DNA of 64,000 nt, taken from Enoplosus armatus. Taxonomy: Eukaryota > Chordata > Actinopteri > Centrarchiformes > Enoplosidae. Of this stretch, positions 29,401 through 40,825 are shown piece by piece; position 1 is the first letter of the stretch, and every line of letters starts with the position of its first letter. The notes beneath the pieces are model-generated. The model saw only the letters and a program-made list of their open reading frames with translations, ran no database searches and was not told the DNA's origin. Location: NCBI RefSeq assembly GCF_043641665.1, contig NC_092180.1, positions 13,757,891-13,821,890 of the forward strand, read 5' to 3'. The position numbers and the translations under genes were made by a program.

Positions 29401-32400
29401 GACTGAAAACCTGAGACACTTATTTAGAATAACCACAGGAAAGTATTCTGTCTTTGGCAGCATGGGATTAAAGTAAAGGCCAAAGGAAATACAGACTACA
29501 TTAAAATGCCACTGTGGATTTTTCCACATAATCAAAATAACTTGAGGAGAATCACAGTGGACCTCACACAGAAAGCAGCATGACAAGCAAGATTTATTAC
29601 AGCGGCCTTACCTGTAAAAGTCTCACTGTTCCTCTCTGGTCCTAAAAGCCTTTTCTGATCCCAGCAGCTAAGTGATACTTGGTGCTACAGTCGTGTCACT
29701 GCTGACTGTACCATCGTTCACCACACACACACACACACACACACCCACACACACACACACACTTTCTCACGGTGCTCACCTCCTTAAAGATTTCCACAGA
29801 GAGACAAACTTTCCCTGTAAATCCGTGACACCTTACTGATCATAGTCTTTCAGGAACCTTGTCATGACTTGGAAGCAGACTATGTCTTGCGAAAGTGAAG
29901 CGCTGGGAGATCTGATGTCACAGCCATGGTTAGAATAACAAGCGTTATGGGAGGAGGAAGCTGAGGGCTGCGGACTGTGATCCAACAAATGCAGGTTGGG
30001 ACAGATCTCGCCTCACACCTATTTGCCCTTCCCTGGTTTCATTCCTCCTGCTGCAGGGTGGGGAGACTTTTACTACAGCTAGGGACCTGCAAGCTGCAAG
30101 CATGATGGATGCATCTCATCTTACTTTCCCTTGAAGAAATATGAGAACCCGAGACGACGACTCATGTCTGGAGATTTTTACTGCTGGTTTGTAATATTCT
30201 GAAGTCCAATGAACAGATTTTCAACACAAAACGCTATATATGAACTGTGAAAATTATTATATAACAAGGATACTGTAGTTCTTAGCAGTATAATAACATT
30301 TAATAAACACTATAATGTAGTTGTAAGCAGATATAAGGACATTTTTAAGTGCTTATTAATGTAAAGTATTTGTTAACAAAAGACATATTCTATATTATTA
30401 CATTTACTATATTGTCATTCATTATCTGTTTATACCAGTTATAGCTGTTGATAAATAATTGATTAATAATACTAAATATCTGCTTACAACTACATTATAG
30501 TGTGTTATAAACAATTTATTCAATGTTTGTAAACTATTAAATGCTAAATAAGGGACTTACCCCTAAATCACATAACAAAGACTTCTTCATTCGTTTCTAG
30601 AGTTACGATAGCTACTTCACAAAAGGCTATATACTATATTTTCATGAGAAAATAATGCATGTACGTAATTTAGGTTTGCATCAAACATCAGCAGACTTCT
30701 TTCCTATGCTATGAATAAATTGAGCTCTGATTATTACCTTACTCACTCACTAATTTGAGGTTGAAAAGAGTTAAATAAAGATAAATTCCAGCCTCAGGTG
30801 AAATATCAATCAGACTTTCATATTTGAAACCCTACAATAAGTCAAACTGGCCAAATGGCTTCATGAAGAAAAAACTTTTTGAGCACACTCTGATATTAGT
30901 CAGCAGTCCAGCACATGACATGTTGCAGTGGTTCAGCAGGGAGCTATTAGAACTCGTCTGGCAAATTAAAATCCTTCTGGTTCCTTCTGGTAAAACTCCT
31001 AACTAAACTTCTGCCAAGGAGCACGGCTAATGCAGGAAGCCAGAGAGGGAGCAGTGTCTCTGAATCTAAATATCAATGGGAATGTTTTAGTAGCAACCAG
31101 ACAAAACATTCAGTAATGTAATTCTAATGCCAGTGACAGTACAGTTTATTGAGTTAATCACTCAGTTTAAATCTTTGCTCTCTGGTTTGGTGGGTTTTTA
31201 TATTTTTTCTGATTTCACAATTGAGACACGGGGAGGATTCAGCGCCGTCTCCACCCTCGACCATGACTCCACCAATGTGACAGTAAACAAGCAATAACGC
31301 GATGATATGGAAGAAAAGATTCAGACTGGCTTCATGTTGTCGTGTGTGAATGTTTCAGAGAAACTGCATCTAGGTTTCATTTTATATTGATAGTAAGTGC
31401 ATTGCTTACTGTTATGTCTTTAGTCTGAAATGCACATTTGACTGAAGTCTTGTAGACTGATTTTATTTAGATTTCCTTACTTGTAGGTCTATAATCCATG
31501 ACATGGTGACATTATTCAAATAAAGTGAATTGCATATATGTTTGTTTAGTTATATATTATTTAGTTTTTGTGTACTTTGTATCTTTGTTTGTATATTTTG
31601 TTTGTACATCTCATTACCACACTGTACTTGATCTATTTACACAACAGCAGATTTAATCAACTGCAAAAGTAAAATCAGCCACCAAATACGATGGATTTTA
31701 GAATATTATGGCCTGATTTAGCTAGGATTACTCCTCATGCTGTAAAATAAAATTTAGACTGCAGTACGAAGACCTCCTGATTAGACACAAAAAGCAAATA
31801 TGTGCAGAATTTTTGTCTATTTAGGGTTTGGGGACTTAAAGAGGGCCCTGGTGGTCTGGATCATGCTTGTAAAAATAAGCCCAGTTTAGTCAGCTTCAGC
31901 TGGGCCGGCCACACATACAGTACTGTACAAAGAGCTGGATGCCAGTCACAACCTGGCCTCTGGCTTTCACTCAGGCTTCCAGGGCATGCTAACCACAGGC
32001 CACTTCCTGTTACTGACCAGGATGGAGGGAGCAGACTGCTCACACAAACAGCACTTCTACAGTTGTAGTTCAACATTTGTAAACTTTGTCATCCATCAGC
32101 ACTTTTTCTCTGTCACTCGTTTATGCAATATCATACATAAAAGTCGTCTTTGGAGTTTTGGAGGTTTTATTTGCTTACGTATCAGTAAATAAGAAAGTCA
32201 GTGAATGAGCATTTCTGGATGTATAAAACACTAGTCACAGACTTGTCAGTATGTTTTGTGTTGCCAAAACACCTCGCTGGATTGCTTTTGTAGTTACTTG
32301 TGACGTTCATTCAAAGTACATCAGACAATTGGCAGGCAAGATCCTGTATTTAGTAAATTGTCAATGATTCCCTCACAGAAGATCACAGAACAAGAACGGA

Positions 32401-33793
32401 GCACACCCCCAGTTTTTTTGTTTTGCTTTGTGCTGTTTCTTTCCCACCATGTTGCTGCATGTTGGCATGTGTGGCTACACAGTTTCGGTGTAATTTGTCA
32501 TAGAAACTGGTCTCTGGTTGAGTTCATAGTTTGGGGGAATGCATTTTGTATCACTATCCAACACATCTAATTTCTCTCCATCTGTTAAAACATGGAGCTG
32601 CAAGCCATCTTTGCCTCATGAGCTTTAAATATGATGTTTAAAAATCTAGGGTAACATGATCCCATGAGGACAGCAAGCTGTTCATAAGGCTCTACCACAA
32701 TGACAATTAAATTCATCAACAGAGGCTAAGGTTAAATGCACACATTATCACGTTAGAGGAATGCACCCAGCAGGGTGCGAGAGCTTTCTGCTACTGTGTT
32801 TAGTGTGTTCCTCACATTTTAATTCACCACGTTTACCTTGGGAATAGTGAACATTTGACAGCTCTGTGGTAAAACATGCACATTTACCAGCAAATGAACG
32901 CCATTTATCTACATCCTAATGTTAACATTATTATTATTTGTGTGGTTTGCCACTTCCAGTAGACCTAATTTACACCACAAGCAATTAACAGAAACCAGCT
33001 GCCACAGGTTACTTTATGTTTTGCTGCCATATCAGCATCAGTAAATGAGGAAGGAATGAAGAAGCAACACTGCCAGTCAAATAGTAGAATTGGTGCATAT
33101 TTCAACACCGAAAGCAGCACTAGTGCTATCAATAATCAGCCATCAGACCATCACAAGGTGGTGTAACAGTGTGAACACAGACTACATTTCACACCTGTCA
33201 AGTACAATGATCATGTTTAACTACTGCATGTGAGATGAGACAAAATATTTTCTTACCAGTCTGCCTGTTCTTAAGAAGACTTTCTGGTCAGAGAAAGACG
33301 TTTGACAGGATGATAAACTGTAAGAATGAATAGTCTAGATATCACATATCATTCCCAAAGTTTGTTTTTCTCTCCCAGCAGGACATTGTCAGCTCTCAAC
33401 ATGCTAACACAAGCTTCAGCTCACTTCTCACACAATTCAGAGTTGGATGGGGCCCTTGTCCAGGATACAGGATCATACTTGCAAAAGCTTTGGAAGCCTT
33501 ATCATGACTGACAATCATGTAAAGTGAAAAAAAAAAGAAAAAAAAAGAAGAAAATCTACCAGGGATGATGGTTGAGAATGAATGAACTGATAAGTACGGC
33601 GCTTGTTTCTCATTCAAATGAAAAGAACGAAACATCCAGTCAGATGGATCCTCAGAAATCATGTGATATGACAGGAAGTGCACATTAACCAGCCCACCCC
33701 TGTCCCAGATGTCACTGACCTGTCGGGGACGTCCCGGGGAGCTTTACCTCCTCCTGCACGAGGCACAGCCTTCGAACTCTTGTTGGCAGTCAT
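2799..33793 (-). CDS. dennd2b: DENN domain-containing protein 2B, 19 coding exons
   Basis: Guanine-nucleotide exchange factor of the DENND2 family; human DENND2B/ST5 acts on Rab13 and has been linked to ERK signalling. Coding exons (minus strand, 5' to 3'): 33793-33720, 29170-27893, 26263-26118, 22120-21999, 20937-20722, 20328-20232, 20057-20013, 19584-19400, 18269-18160, 18016-17947, 15880-15803, 14615-14475, 14312-14164, 7630-7453, 6455-6414, 5848-5737, 4098-3859, 3562-3476, 2833-2799. All borders read AG|exon|GT and phases are continuous. The total is 3405 nt, an exact multiple of three, giving 1134 residues against about 1137 in human ST5. Paralogue choice: the N-terminus (MTANKSSK), RRMSTAFSECSY, RINSIY..KRGKKRLKKLSMS and the ending KMKFLHKKN follow ST5 rather than DENND2A or DENND2C. 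No frameshift or in-frame stop was seen. Inferred from remembered homologues; an alternative upstream start is described separately. Confidence 0.95.
5249..5317 (-). tRNA. tRNA-Glu(TTC)-like gene with D-arm deletion, probably degenerate
   Basis: On the minus strand a perfect 7-bp acceptor stem (TCCCATA/TATGGGA) encloses an anticodon arm CCTGG-TTTTCAC-CTAGG (anticodon TTC, one G-T pair) and an intact T arm CCGGG-TTCAACT-CCCGG with a good B box. It is followed by discriminator A and a five-T Pol III stop. The copy is 69 nt, not 72. Compared with canonical eukaryotic tRNA-Glu, the bases TCT that form the 5' side of the D stem are missing (reads TATGGAGTGGTTAGGA), so the D stem cannot form and the A box is shortened. 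It lies in a dennd2b intron, in the same orientation. It may be a tRNA pseudogene or tRNA-derived insertion; function is doubtful. Confidence 0.8.
5377..5413. repeat. inverted repeat beside the tRNA-like locus
   Basis: Arms 5377-5392 (GAAGAAAAAATCAGGA) and 5397-5413 are reverse complements apart from one extra A/T, with a 4-base loop (CTGT). This makes a 16-pair hairpin about 60 bp upstream (minus sense) of the tRNA-like gene, in an intron of dennd2b. Confidence 0.75.
7453..15880 (-). CDS. dennd2b: dennd2b cDENN exons (four)
   Basis: Exons 15880-15803, 14615-14475, 14312-14164 and 7630-7453 encode about residues 782-963, the catalytic central DENN lobe. Diagnostic segments are GKGPRLPEVYCVISRLGCF, ILDEVERRRGVSAALVYPF, EHVDFDSLFSCLSVRQ, ASLLLERRVIFVADKLS, HAVVALLYPFSWQHTFIPVL, and DIVCCPTPFLVGLLSSSLPK. 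The 6.5-kb intron between the last two exons holds a fish interspersed repeat near 9.55-9.87 kb and a (CA) microsatellite. Confidence 0.94.
8410..8441. repeat. (CA)16 microsatellite
   Basis: Uninterrupted CA dinucleotide run in a dennd2b intron. Confidence 0.98.
9545..9870. repeat. teleost interspersed repeat in a dennd2b intron
   Basis: Reads like a family I recognise from percomorph genomes: TTCAGACTGAAATATTTTAG, ACTATTGGATGGATCATCAT, then TTAGCATTGTCATTGTGAGC, GCTCAAAGCACCAAGTACAG, and CACTAGCATGGCTGTGGACT. A short (ATCAGA) run at about 9635-9653 interrupts it. Family name not assigned. Confidence 0.65.
12673..12697. repeat. (TTGCA)5 microsatellite
   Basis: Five perfect TTGCA units in a dennd2b intron; an AT-rich TATATA run lies about 50 bp before it. 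Confidence 0.95.
13770..13890. repeat. fragment of a teleost retroposon-like repeat
   Basis: Contains GCTGATGCCTATTTCAGCTC and GGTTGCCAGTCTATCACAGG, phrases typical of a very common fish repeat tail. Only a short relic remains, in the intron before exon 14164. Confidence 0.45.
15970..16470. repeat. teleost interspersed repeat in a dennd2b intron
   Basis: Includes GTCCAGCAATATAGCATTGC, CTTCCACAAATTTGAGGGAC, CCTGCATTTCCCATAATGCA, and CTTTAGAAAGCTCCTCCAGA, which I recognise as a recurrent fish element. Boundaries are approximate. Confidence 0.5.
17947..19584 (-). CDS. dennd2b: dennd2b uDENN exons (three)
   Basis: Exons 19584-19400, 18269-18160 and 18016-17947 encode about residues 660-781. They start with an amphipathic lead-in (RAPSYRTLELQLIEWQERE) and enter the upstream DENN lobe with LFEYFVVVSLKKK. 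They then read RPTKQMREAEQRLKAIPQFC and FPDAKDW, and finish with SETFSFMLTGEDGSRRFGYC followed by RRLL. In DENN proteins this longin-like lobe forms half of the Rab-binding surface. The first two introns are 1.1 kb and 143 bp, and all donors are GTAxxx. Confidence 0.94.
20013..26263 (-). CDS. dennd2b: dennd2b linker exons (five)
   Basis: Five exons (26263-26118, 22120-21999, 20937-20722, 20328-20232, 20057-20013) encode about residues 452-659, between the disordered N-terminus and the DENN module. Two tandem tyrosine motifs, EENAYEDIVG and KENPYEDVDLK, straddle the junction of the first two exons and are conserved in DENND2A and DENND2B. Next come a Ser-rich stretch with KSHRISQLSKRYSHDEMLLL, the basic segment RGKKRLKKLSMS, and a short acidic exon reading DNSESESDSDDRFK. 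The 45-nt exon is too short to stand out as an open frame; AG|GT borders and phase support it. Confidence 0.92.
25690..26035. repeat. AATCGATT-ended teleost repeat (MITE-like)
   Basis: Both ends carry ATTAATCGAT/GATTAATCGATTAT type sequence in inverted order (TTGATTAATCGATCAATTGT near 25740 and CGATTAATCGATTATCAAAA near 25968). The interior TCAGAAAATAGTGAAAAGTG and CCCAAAGCCCAAGTTGACAT matches a frequent fish non-autonomous element. Lies about 80 bp from dennd2b exon 26263-26118. Confidence 0.65.
27893..29170 (-). CDS. dennd2b: dennd2b large N-terminal exon (disordered, Ser/Pro-rich)
   Basis: A single 1278-nt exon encoding about residues 25-451. It is rich in Ser, Pro, Arg and Lys with no predicted fold. 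Conserved family motifs are visible: IRKKISEWE, EKTFDFKGVRRMS, an acidic TETEEEEG stretch, the heptad-like AVLNRIQKIEQALKE, and NPLPKPKRTFEYDAKGD near residues 388-404. A proline motif PPPLPSTPAP near residues 423-432 fits the SH3-binding region described for ST5. The acceptor is TTGTTTCAG at 29179-29171; the donor is GACAG|GTGAG. A long antisense open frame (27914-28306, plus strand) overlaps it and is a shadow. Confidence 0.93.
29721..29762. repeat. (CA)n microsatellite with one C interruption
   Basis: Two CA runs separated by an extra C, upstream of the large dennd2b exon. Confidence 0.97.
30307..30503. mobile_element. MITE-like element with 28-bp perfect inverted repeats
   Basis: A 28-base arm at 30307-30334 (ACACTATAATGTAGTTGTAA then GCAGATAT) is repeated as an exact reverse complement at 30476-30503. 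The two flank 141 bp of AT-rich DNA with no coding frame. Similarity continues imperfectly outside both arms, so the real ends are probably wider (about 30270-30560). Non-autonomous DNA transposon or fold-back element; no target-site duplication was established. Confidence 0.65.
33720..33793 (-). CDS. dennd2b: dennd2b first conserved coding exon
   Basis: Begins with ATG at 33793-33791 in a good context (A at -3) and reads MTANKSSKAVPRAGGGKAPR, then DVPD, ending in AG before a GTCAGT donor. This aligns with the human ST5 start, which reads MTMTANK and continues into a similar GG-KAPRG stretch. The final two bases complete an Arg codon with the first base of exon 29170-27893. An acceptor (TTTGCAG) lies six bases upstream of the ATG, so the exon probably begins at 33799 and this ATG need not be the only start. 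Confidence 0.85.
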
Positions 33794-36700
33794 GTTTGTC
33801 TGCAAACCGCCCACTCACCTGATGGACAAACATAAGGATGTGAAGCATTCAAAAAGCTGCAGCATTCCACACATTTCAATAAACAAAATGAAACATGAAC
33901 TCATACTGCAAACTGAAACTCTTCTACGGACGTTTGGGTTTGTTGAGCGTCATTAGGAATTTAGACTGTGAATTAAGGATATCACTAAAATTTGAAATGG
34001 CATTAGACTTAGTAGACTCACAAAAGGCCCAATCCTCTCATGAACATGGACTTTAATCCAGAACCACATCAAAAAACAAGATGGCTAACATTCCTGTAAG
34101 GCCACAGCCAGGACCCAAGACAGAATTGGGATCAGTGAGAACAGGTCAACTCATGTTTCTTGACTTGGCTTTGCAGCTCTGCTCACCACCTGGGTTTAAT
34201 GTTGGTCAGACTCTGCTTAACTCTGGCATAAAAGGGTGAACACAGGTTCCAACAATAACAATAGGATGATTTTTATAGGAAATGATGGACTTAATAAAGT
34301 ACAATAACCCTATAGTCAATATTAGCTTGACTTGACACCAATTTTTACTTTTTTCAATCCCAGATTAACCTGAGAGTAGAGTACAAGGGCAGTTATTGCC
34401 CTTGACAACATTTCATAAAGAAAGCTAATAAAAAATCCAACAAAGTATCCCACTGCCCACAGATGCCATGTTGAATCTTCAGTGCAAACATTGCAGATGA
34501 ATTTCAACAAACCAAAAGCAAGTGGCATAACTAGCACAGCATGTAGGCAATGTCGTGCCAGAGAAACTCCAGTGCTTCAGGCACAGCTATTCCTCCACTT
34601 TAAAATAAATGTCTATTTCCACATCAAACAACACAGAAATAAATTGTTGCCCCTAAAACAGCTCAACTGACAGTATTTAAAGAAGGTCCTGATCCACATT
34701 TGAATCATAGCCAAACAGGAAATTTGGAAAGAAAGCCATTCTTCATGTGGCTGCTACCCTGTTGGTGGTTTTGTAACACATAAACCAGGAGAACACAGAG
34801 TTATAATCGACCAGTTTGATGTGTGCAGAGACATTAATGTTATTTTGCAGCTACCTGTGTGTGTTTGTTGTGCATGATTTAATCAAGGTCACCACAATGG
34901 ATCATCGTGTGTCTGGCACTGCACTTCAGCACATGTTTATTTCTGAGGCTGCCTTCAGGTGGCTGCAGATACTTTATTAACTACAGGCAAAGGTAAAGTG
35001 TAAAATCAGCACCGGTAATAGTCTCATTAAAGGCTCAGTTCAAACAAGCATTTGCTTGAAGCATGCTCTCACAGATGCATGACTTTTGGTCTGTGGATCA
35101 GTTTCATTTAACATAATCTATGTAGTCCAAGTCCAAACAGCAGATAATAAACATTTCCTGGACTTGATCTCAAATTAGACCAGCAGTTAGCTAAAACCAC
35201 TTTTTGAAATGCAGCGATGACCCTTTCAAGAGGGCTCAAAGTGATTATTCTGGTGCAAAAGGAGGTCAAATGGAGATCCCTAGAGATCAGAGGTGGAGGA
35301 TGGGAGGGTGCTTGGCAGCATGACTTGTTTACAGGAAGTTGTTGTATGAAGAAGCCAGCCAACCAGTAGTGGATCTGAGTCCTATAGAGACAGATGAGGA
35401 GAGAGAGGGAGCATTCCTGCTGTCAGCTATTTCCTGTAACTGTGGACTGTGCTAAGAGGACAGGGCATGCATCATTATTTTCAAAGAATGATGTTGTCCT
35501 GTCCTGCGTACAACTCTCCAGTACTGTTGTTAGGCTGTGAACTATGAGGAACACTATACTCAAAGAAATGCATTGGTTGCATTGAGGATTGTCCCGTGAA
35601 AACACACTTGCCACACAGCCAAATGGAACAGAAATTAGCTAAATAATTTATCCATGATTGCATGATAAAACAAAACAAATCATTCTGGAAAGCTAAAACA
35701 AAAAGGAAATTGAGACAAAAATAAGCAGAACTTGAGAAATACAATCTTTCATATTATTCTACATTAAACCAAATGAAAATATTCTGCTGACATTAAATTC
35801 AGAAACACTGGCAGCTGTGTAAATTATTATTTCTAATTAATACCTGCTGAAACAATACTGTATGTTTTTGGAAGTGACATTCAATATTCTCCCTGACTCT
35901 CTCTCTGATTGAAAACACAACGTTTCTGTCATTTCAATTTGTAACACCTTAAAGCAAACATGCAACAGTTAAACAATCAGCTGCCAGAAGAGAAGAACTG
36001 CTGACATTTAAAATGATGTCAGCTCAACACACTTTAGTTATACTAAGTTGAGAGCAATGTTTAAATGTGTAAATTCATCATTTTCTATTTTTTGGACAGC
36101 GTAAGCTACAATCACAGAAATGGGTCACAGAGGCCCAAGATGGACTTCTCAGTGTAAACACCAAGGCGTTAGCCAACTGACTTCCTGAGGTCTGATACCA
36201 TCTCCCTACACAAAATCACAGGCTGTAAACAACCACTTCTAAGAAAGCTCTAGAGTACCTTTAAAATGCATTCAACCAGATTCAACACAATTTTCTCTTG
36301 AGATGTCAGAGCCAAAGGCAAGCGGTCAACAGTGAGAAGTCAACAGCTTCATGCTGATGGGAGGCATGCCTTCAGTCACTGCTGTGTCTTGATGACGCAC
36401 TTGACATTGATTGGGGTTAAATGTATGGTGTTTTACAGAATGAGGCGGGGCACAAACAGACATTAATGTATGTAGGCCTGAGGGTGTTATTCAAGAAATT
36501 AGCTTTGAAGAACAACACAGAAGAAAGACACAGAAGATTTTGTTGCCATTTCACAATTTTGTGACTTCATCACAGTGAGCCTTTTACATTGCACCATTTG
36601 ACCTATTTTTAATATAGAAATATTGATAAGAGTAGCTTTAAGTATGTACACAACAGAGTGAAGTGTTGCGTTTGTTGTTGTTAGAAATCATTGTTGATTT

Positions 36701-37275
36701 CACACAGTGGTGGCGTCTTGGCGCATGTCATTGCATCTTGACAGGATATCCAACTATTCTATTCAACACACAAAATCTCCTTAAAAAAAACACATCTGCA
36801 CTTCCCAGCTACTGGACTGCAGCTTGACTACCTCTTCTGTTACTGCTTATAGCTTTGTCAAACAAGACATAAAGCCTTGGAGAAGTTAAAAGTTCTCTTT
36901 CCCTACTTTCAATCTCTATACTTGTAGCAGAGAGATGAAAAATGCCTCCATGAGTTTGTCTGTCTTTGCTCTGACTTTAAAACAAACCCCAAAAGCCAAA
37001 CTGTGCCTTTAAGATATTCAACACCATCATCTTAATGACCAAGTTTAGCCATTTTGGGGTTTTTCCTCATGTTGTCATGTTCATGTCTAAAAGCACTAAT
37101 TGATTACATGAGAGGCATATCAATGACACATATTTTCCTCAGCAACAAGGGCATATTCATGAAAAGGGACTACAACAGTGACTCCATTAGGCTATTTGGC
37201 CTGGAATAAAAGAGCCCTTTGTGTTCAATCTGTCCTTGAGAGGGAGATGTGGTTAAAAAGTAAGTTTTTTATCAG

Positions 37276-37276
<1 letters not shown>

Positions 37277-37349
<73 letters not shown>
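37277..37349. repeat. (TG)16 joined to (GA)n compound microsatellite
   Basis: A 32-base TG run passes directly into about 40 bases of GA with one C interruption. It lies in the long region upstream of the conserved dennd2b start. Confidence 0.97.
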
Positions 37350-37351
<2 letters not shown>

Positions 37352-40300
37352 CTATTAGGTAAAATGCCTGTCAAAAGCGAGTCTATATGTCCTTTGCCCT
37401 GTCACATTGACAGATCATCTGATACACAGTTCTCTCCACTACATGCAGGAATGTATTAATATTTGCCCCATCCATCAGACATTCAAAATATGAAAGAATG
37501 TTTTCACAGGGTGAAAGGAGAAAACATTGGAGAGGGGCAGAAACACCTGGACCTGATGCCAAGAGCTTCTTTTTCATTCAATAAAGATTACACTCAAATA
37601 TGCACTCTCTCTCAGCACCTGATGTTCAGACTGTGAGAGAGCGCCACGATTTATGTAACAATTTCATGACGTCATGATGGACAAACTTTCATTAACCTGC
37701 GACTGGGTTCAGTTTAAGATCTTTGTGTATCCTGAAACATGCAGTAGCAGACACAACAGAGGCTACTTCTGTCTCTTGTTACTCAGCTTTTCTGGTCCTC
37801 AGTTTCTGCTGATCAGCAACCTGACTTCAAGGCTTTTAAAAACCACCGCAGAGCATTACAGGCAGCCAAGAAGCAATGGGGAAAGGAAGAGAGAAAATCA
37901 AATTCTCAACTCTTTCCAGACGTCACAATTCACTGGCAGACATGAGCCCACGCACTGATCCACACCATTGTTTCAAAATCTGCAGAAAGACCAGTTTTGT
38001 CCACTAAAGACAAAAAGAGACTTGAGCTGGTTGAGACGGATCATGTTAAACTGAGCATTGTGAGAGCTGAGTTGTAACCCAGGATAATACAGTCCACATA
38101 CAAGCATTTACAACACACATAAGAACCGTACACATGTACACACATACAACCTTGTATTGCAGGCCAAAAATGATGGAAAAGCAAAGCCTCTCAGCTGAAA
38201 CTAAAAGACTGATGTATTATACTCACTGGATGTATATTCTGTATATAACCTGCTGTCTCTGAATAGCAGTTTAAGGCTCTGACAGCCTCAATGTGTCTCT
38301 ACGTAAAAGAAAACCACCAAGGTCGATGCTACTGGCAGTTGCACAAAGCCATACCAATATAATTACCCCTTACTCTACCACATGGTTCACCATGCTGCCA
38401 CTATATAGCTCAATTGACCAGGTGGAATCAATTCTTGGAAACTTTTTTTATCTCCTTTTTTAGCCTTTTCAGCTGTTTTTTTTTTTTTTGAGTAATCATG
38501 GCATATTTTCTCTTTGTGGAAAAGAGGAAAAACCCTTCTGTGTAACCCAGATATGAGCATGCACAGCTGCAGAGGCAGGCATGTGGAAAACGGGCTTATA
38601 TCCATCTGAGCTGCAGCAGGGGGGCTAGAATTTGTGTCACAGAGCTGACCTCTGACACACAGTCTTTGACTTTTCCAAGGGCATAAAGTAGACACGATGC
38701 AATCTTGTTTGCCTCTGTCTGAAAGCCAAAAAAAACAACGATAACATGTTCATCACCTGTGCTGTTGCTCATTTTCTCTACTATGAGCATTTCAGCTAAG
38801 ACTGGATTTGTTTGTTGTTGAATGGGAAGTTTGAATCTAAATGTGCAATTCATAAGCAATTTTCCAGAAATCAGCAAAAAACAAAACAAAACCAATGTGT
38901 TTTCCCATAAATAACTGTTATATATTCTGAAGACAGTGCAAGAAGATAAAAAAGTGCGACACAGACCTGCAGTGTCATCACTTATTCAAAAATCTGTTTA
39001 CGTGAATATTTTGCTAAACCTCTCTTTATCAGTGCACACACTTTTCCACCTCAGACAGTCATAAAATGTTACCAGCGTTGGTTTATTTTGACCATAAAGG
39101 TGATCTTTTCCTAACCTCCACCAAGTAGTTTTAGTTGAACAACTTCTAGGTGAACTTCATTTAACCTTTGAAGAGGCAGATCAGAAAACACTGATCTGTT
39201 TGTGGAACAGTTACAGTATATGGGTCAAATTACCCATTTTGTCCTTCAGACTGTCCCCTGGCTTCCAAAGCTGACATTAGCATGACTACTCTTGACGTAA
39301 GTAGTTGGTGAATGAATTAAGATAACTGGAAGTGATCTAATAAAGGAAAGCATCATGTATGTGATAAAGAAGTCGCTTCAGTTCTTCGGATTAAATGATA
39401 TGAAAACAGTGTATGTAAATCAAGGTGTGCTGATTAATGGCACTATGAAAAGTATGCTCCAAAACAAAGCCGCTGGCAATTTATTATAGGCTATAGGCTG
39501 TCTACTTTATAAAGAGGATATGCAAATCACAAGCTTTAAGAAAAAGCATCTCTCTCACTCTGACAAGTGTTTAGGATATGAGAGGTTGACAAACACAGCT
39601 GACACTGTTTGTATTCAGACATCAAAGCTGGTGGTGAACTGCTTGTCTCTTAGCAAGCAGTGTTAGATGAACTAACATCCTGAATAAAGAATGGCAGAAC
39701 ATCTCATGGCATGTTAATGTTGACATGGTGATCCCATTAAATCACTGCACCTCGCTGAATGTACAGTGCATAAAGAGAACTGCTTATAATGTGACATGCA
39801 TGTGTTGAGTTACAGCAAAACTGAAGACATGTCAATAAAGAGAAGCCACCTGCATCGAGCCAAGGTAACTAAAACACAGCGTAGAATACTGTCTGTGGCA
39901 ACAAGTGTCAAAGCAAAGGTCACAGACTGTCTTTCAAGAAAAAAAGACAGAGGAATAACCAAAACTGCAACATTTCCGGAAATAGGTTTAAACAGATCTT
40001 GAGTCTGACTTCCAACTGTGCTACAATACGACCACATACTACAGCAACGCACTTTGTCTTAAGTTACAAATAACATCAGGATGGATGCGTCATGAGGGGC
40101 GATGGAAACTGAAAGTAGATTTTTCTTATCTAAAGACGCATTCTTTCTCAGTGGTTGATAACTTCAGTTAAGCTTGGGGTTAAACGTTAAGGGAGATGGT
40201 CTTATGACCTGAACGACACTCGACTAGATACCCAACTGAGAAATCTGCTTAGAAGAAATGATACAGAAATACTCTCTCCGCTCTAAAACAGCTGTGGCTG

Positions 40301-40770
40301 TGGTTTCCCTTCAGCAAGACCCTGAACACAACTGTTCCTTCAGAGCTGTTTTACGGCAAACAGTGTGAGACTACACAACTCTCAGGCATGTGTTTAAGTG
40401 TATGAGTGTGAAGTGAAGTACTGATGAACAGCAAGCACCTGAGTTCAACTTATCAAAGACCTAACAGGTTAACAAGAGATAACACCATTAAACATGCTCT
40501 CTTCCATCACTCCATCAACACAATGATGAAAAGGCTGCTCTAATGACCACCTTGCATATCCTGAGGGAACAACAGCAACTACTTCAAACGTCACTATTAG
40601 AGTCGATAAACATGTTAATTAAACAAAGGATCCGCTAATTTGATACTGGAGTAAATATTTTGCCAAATTTGTTGATATTTCTGGCTGTATAGATTCACAT
40701 TCAATCACACATTTTCACATTCAGAGACAATCCAGTTCACTCAAAAACTCTCTTACTGGAAGCGCTGTTT

Positions 40771-40781
40771 ACACACACACA

Positions 40782-40824
<43 letters not shown>
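40771..40824. repeat. (AC)n microsatellite
   Basis: About 54 bases of AC with one interruption (ACCA). Confidence 0.97.
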
Positions 40825-40825
<1 letters not shown>

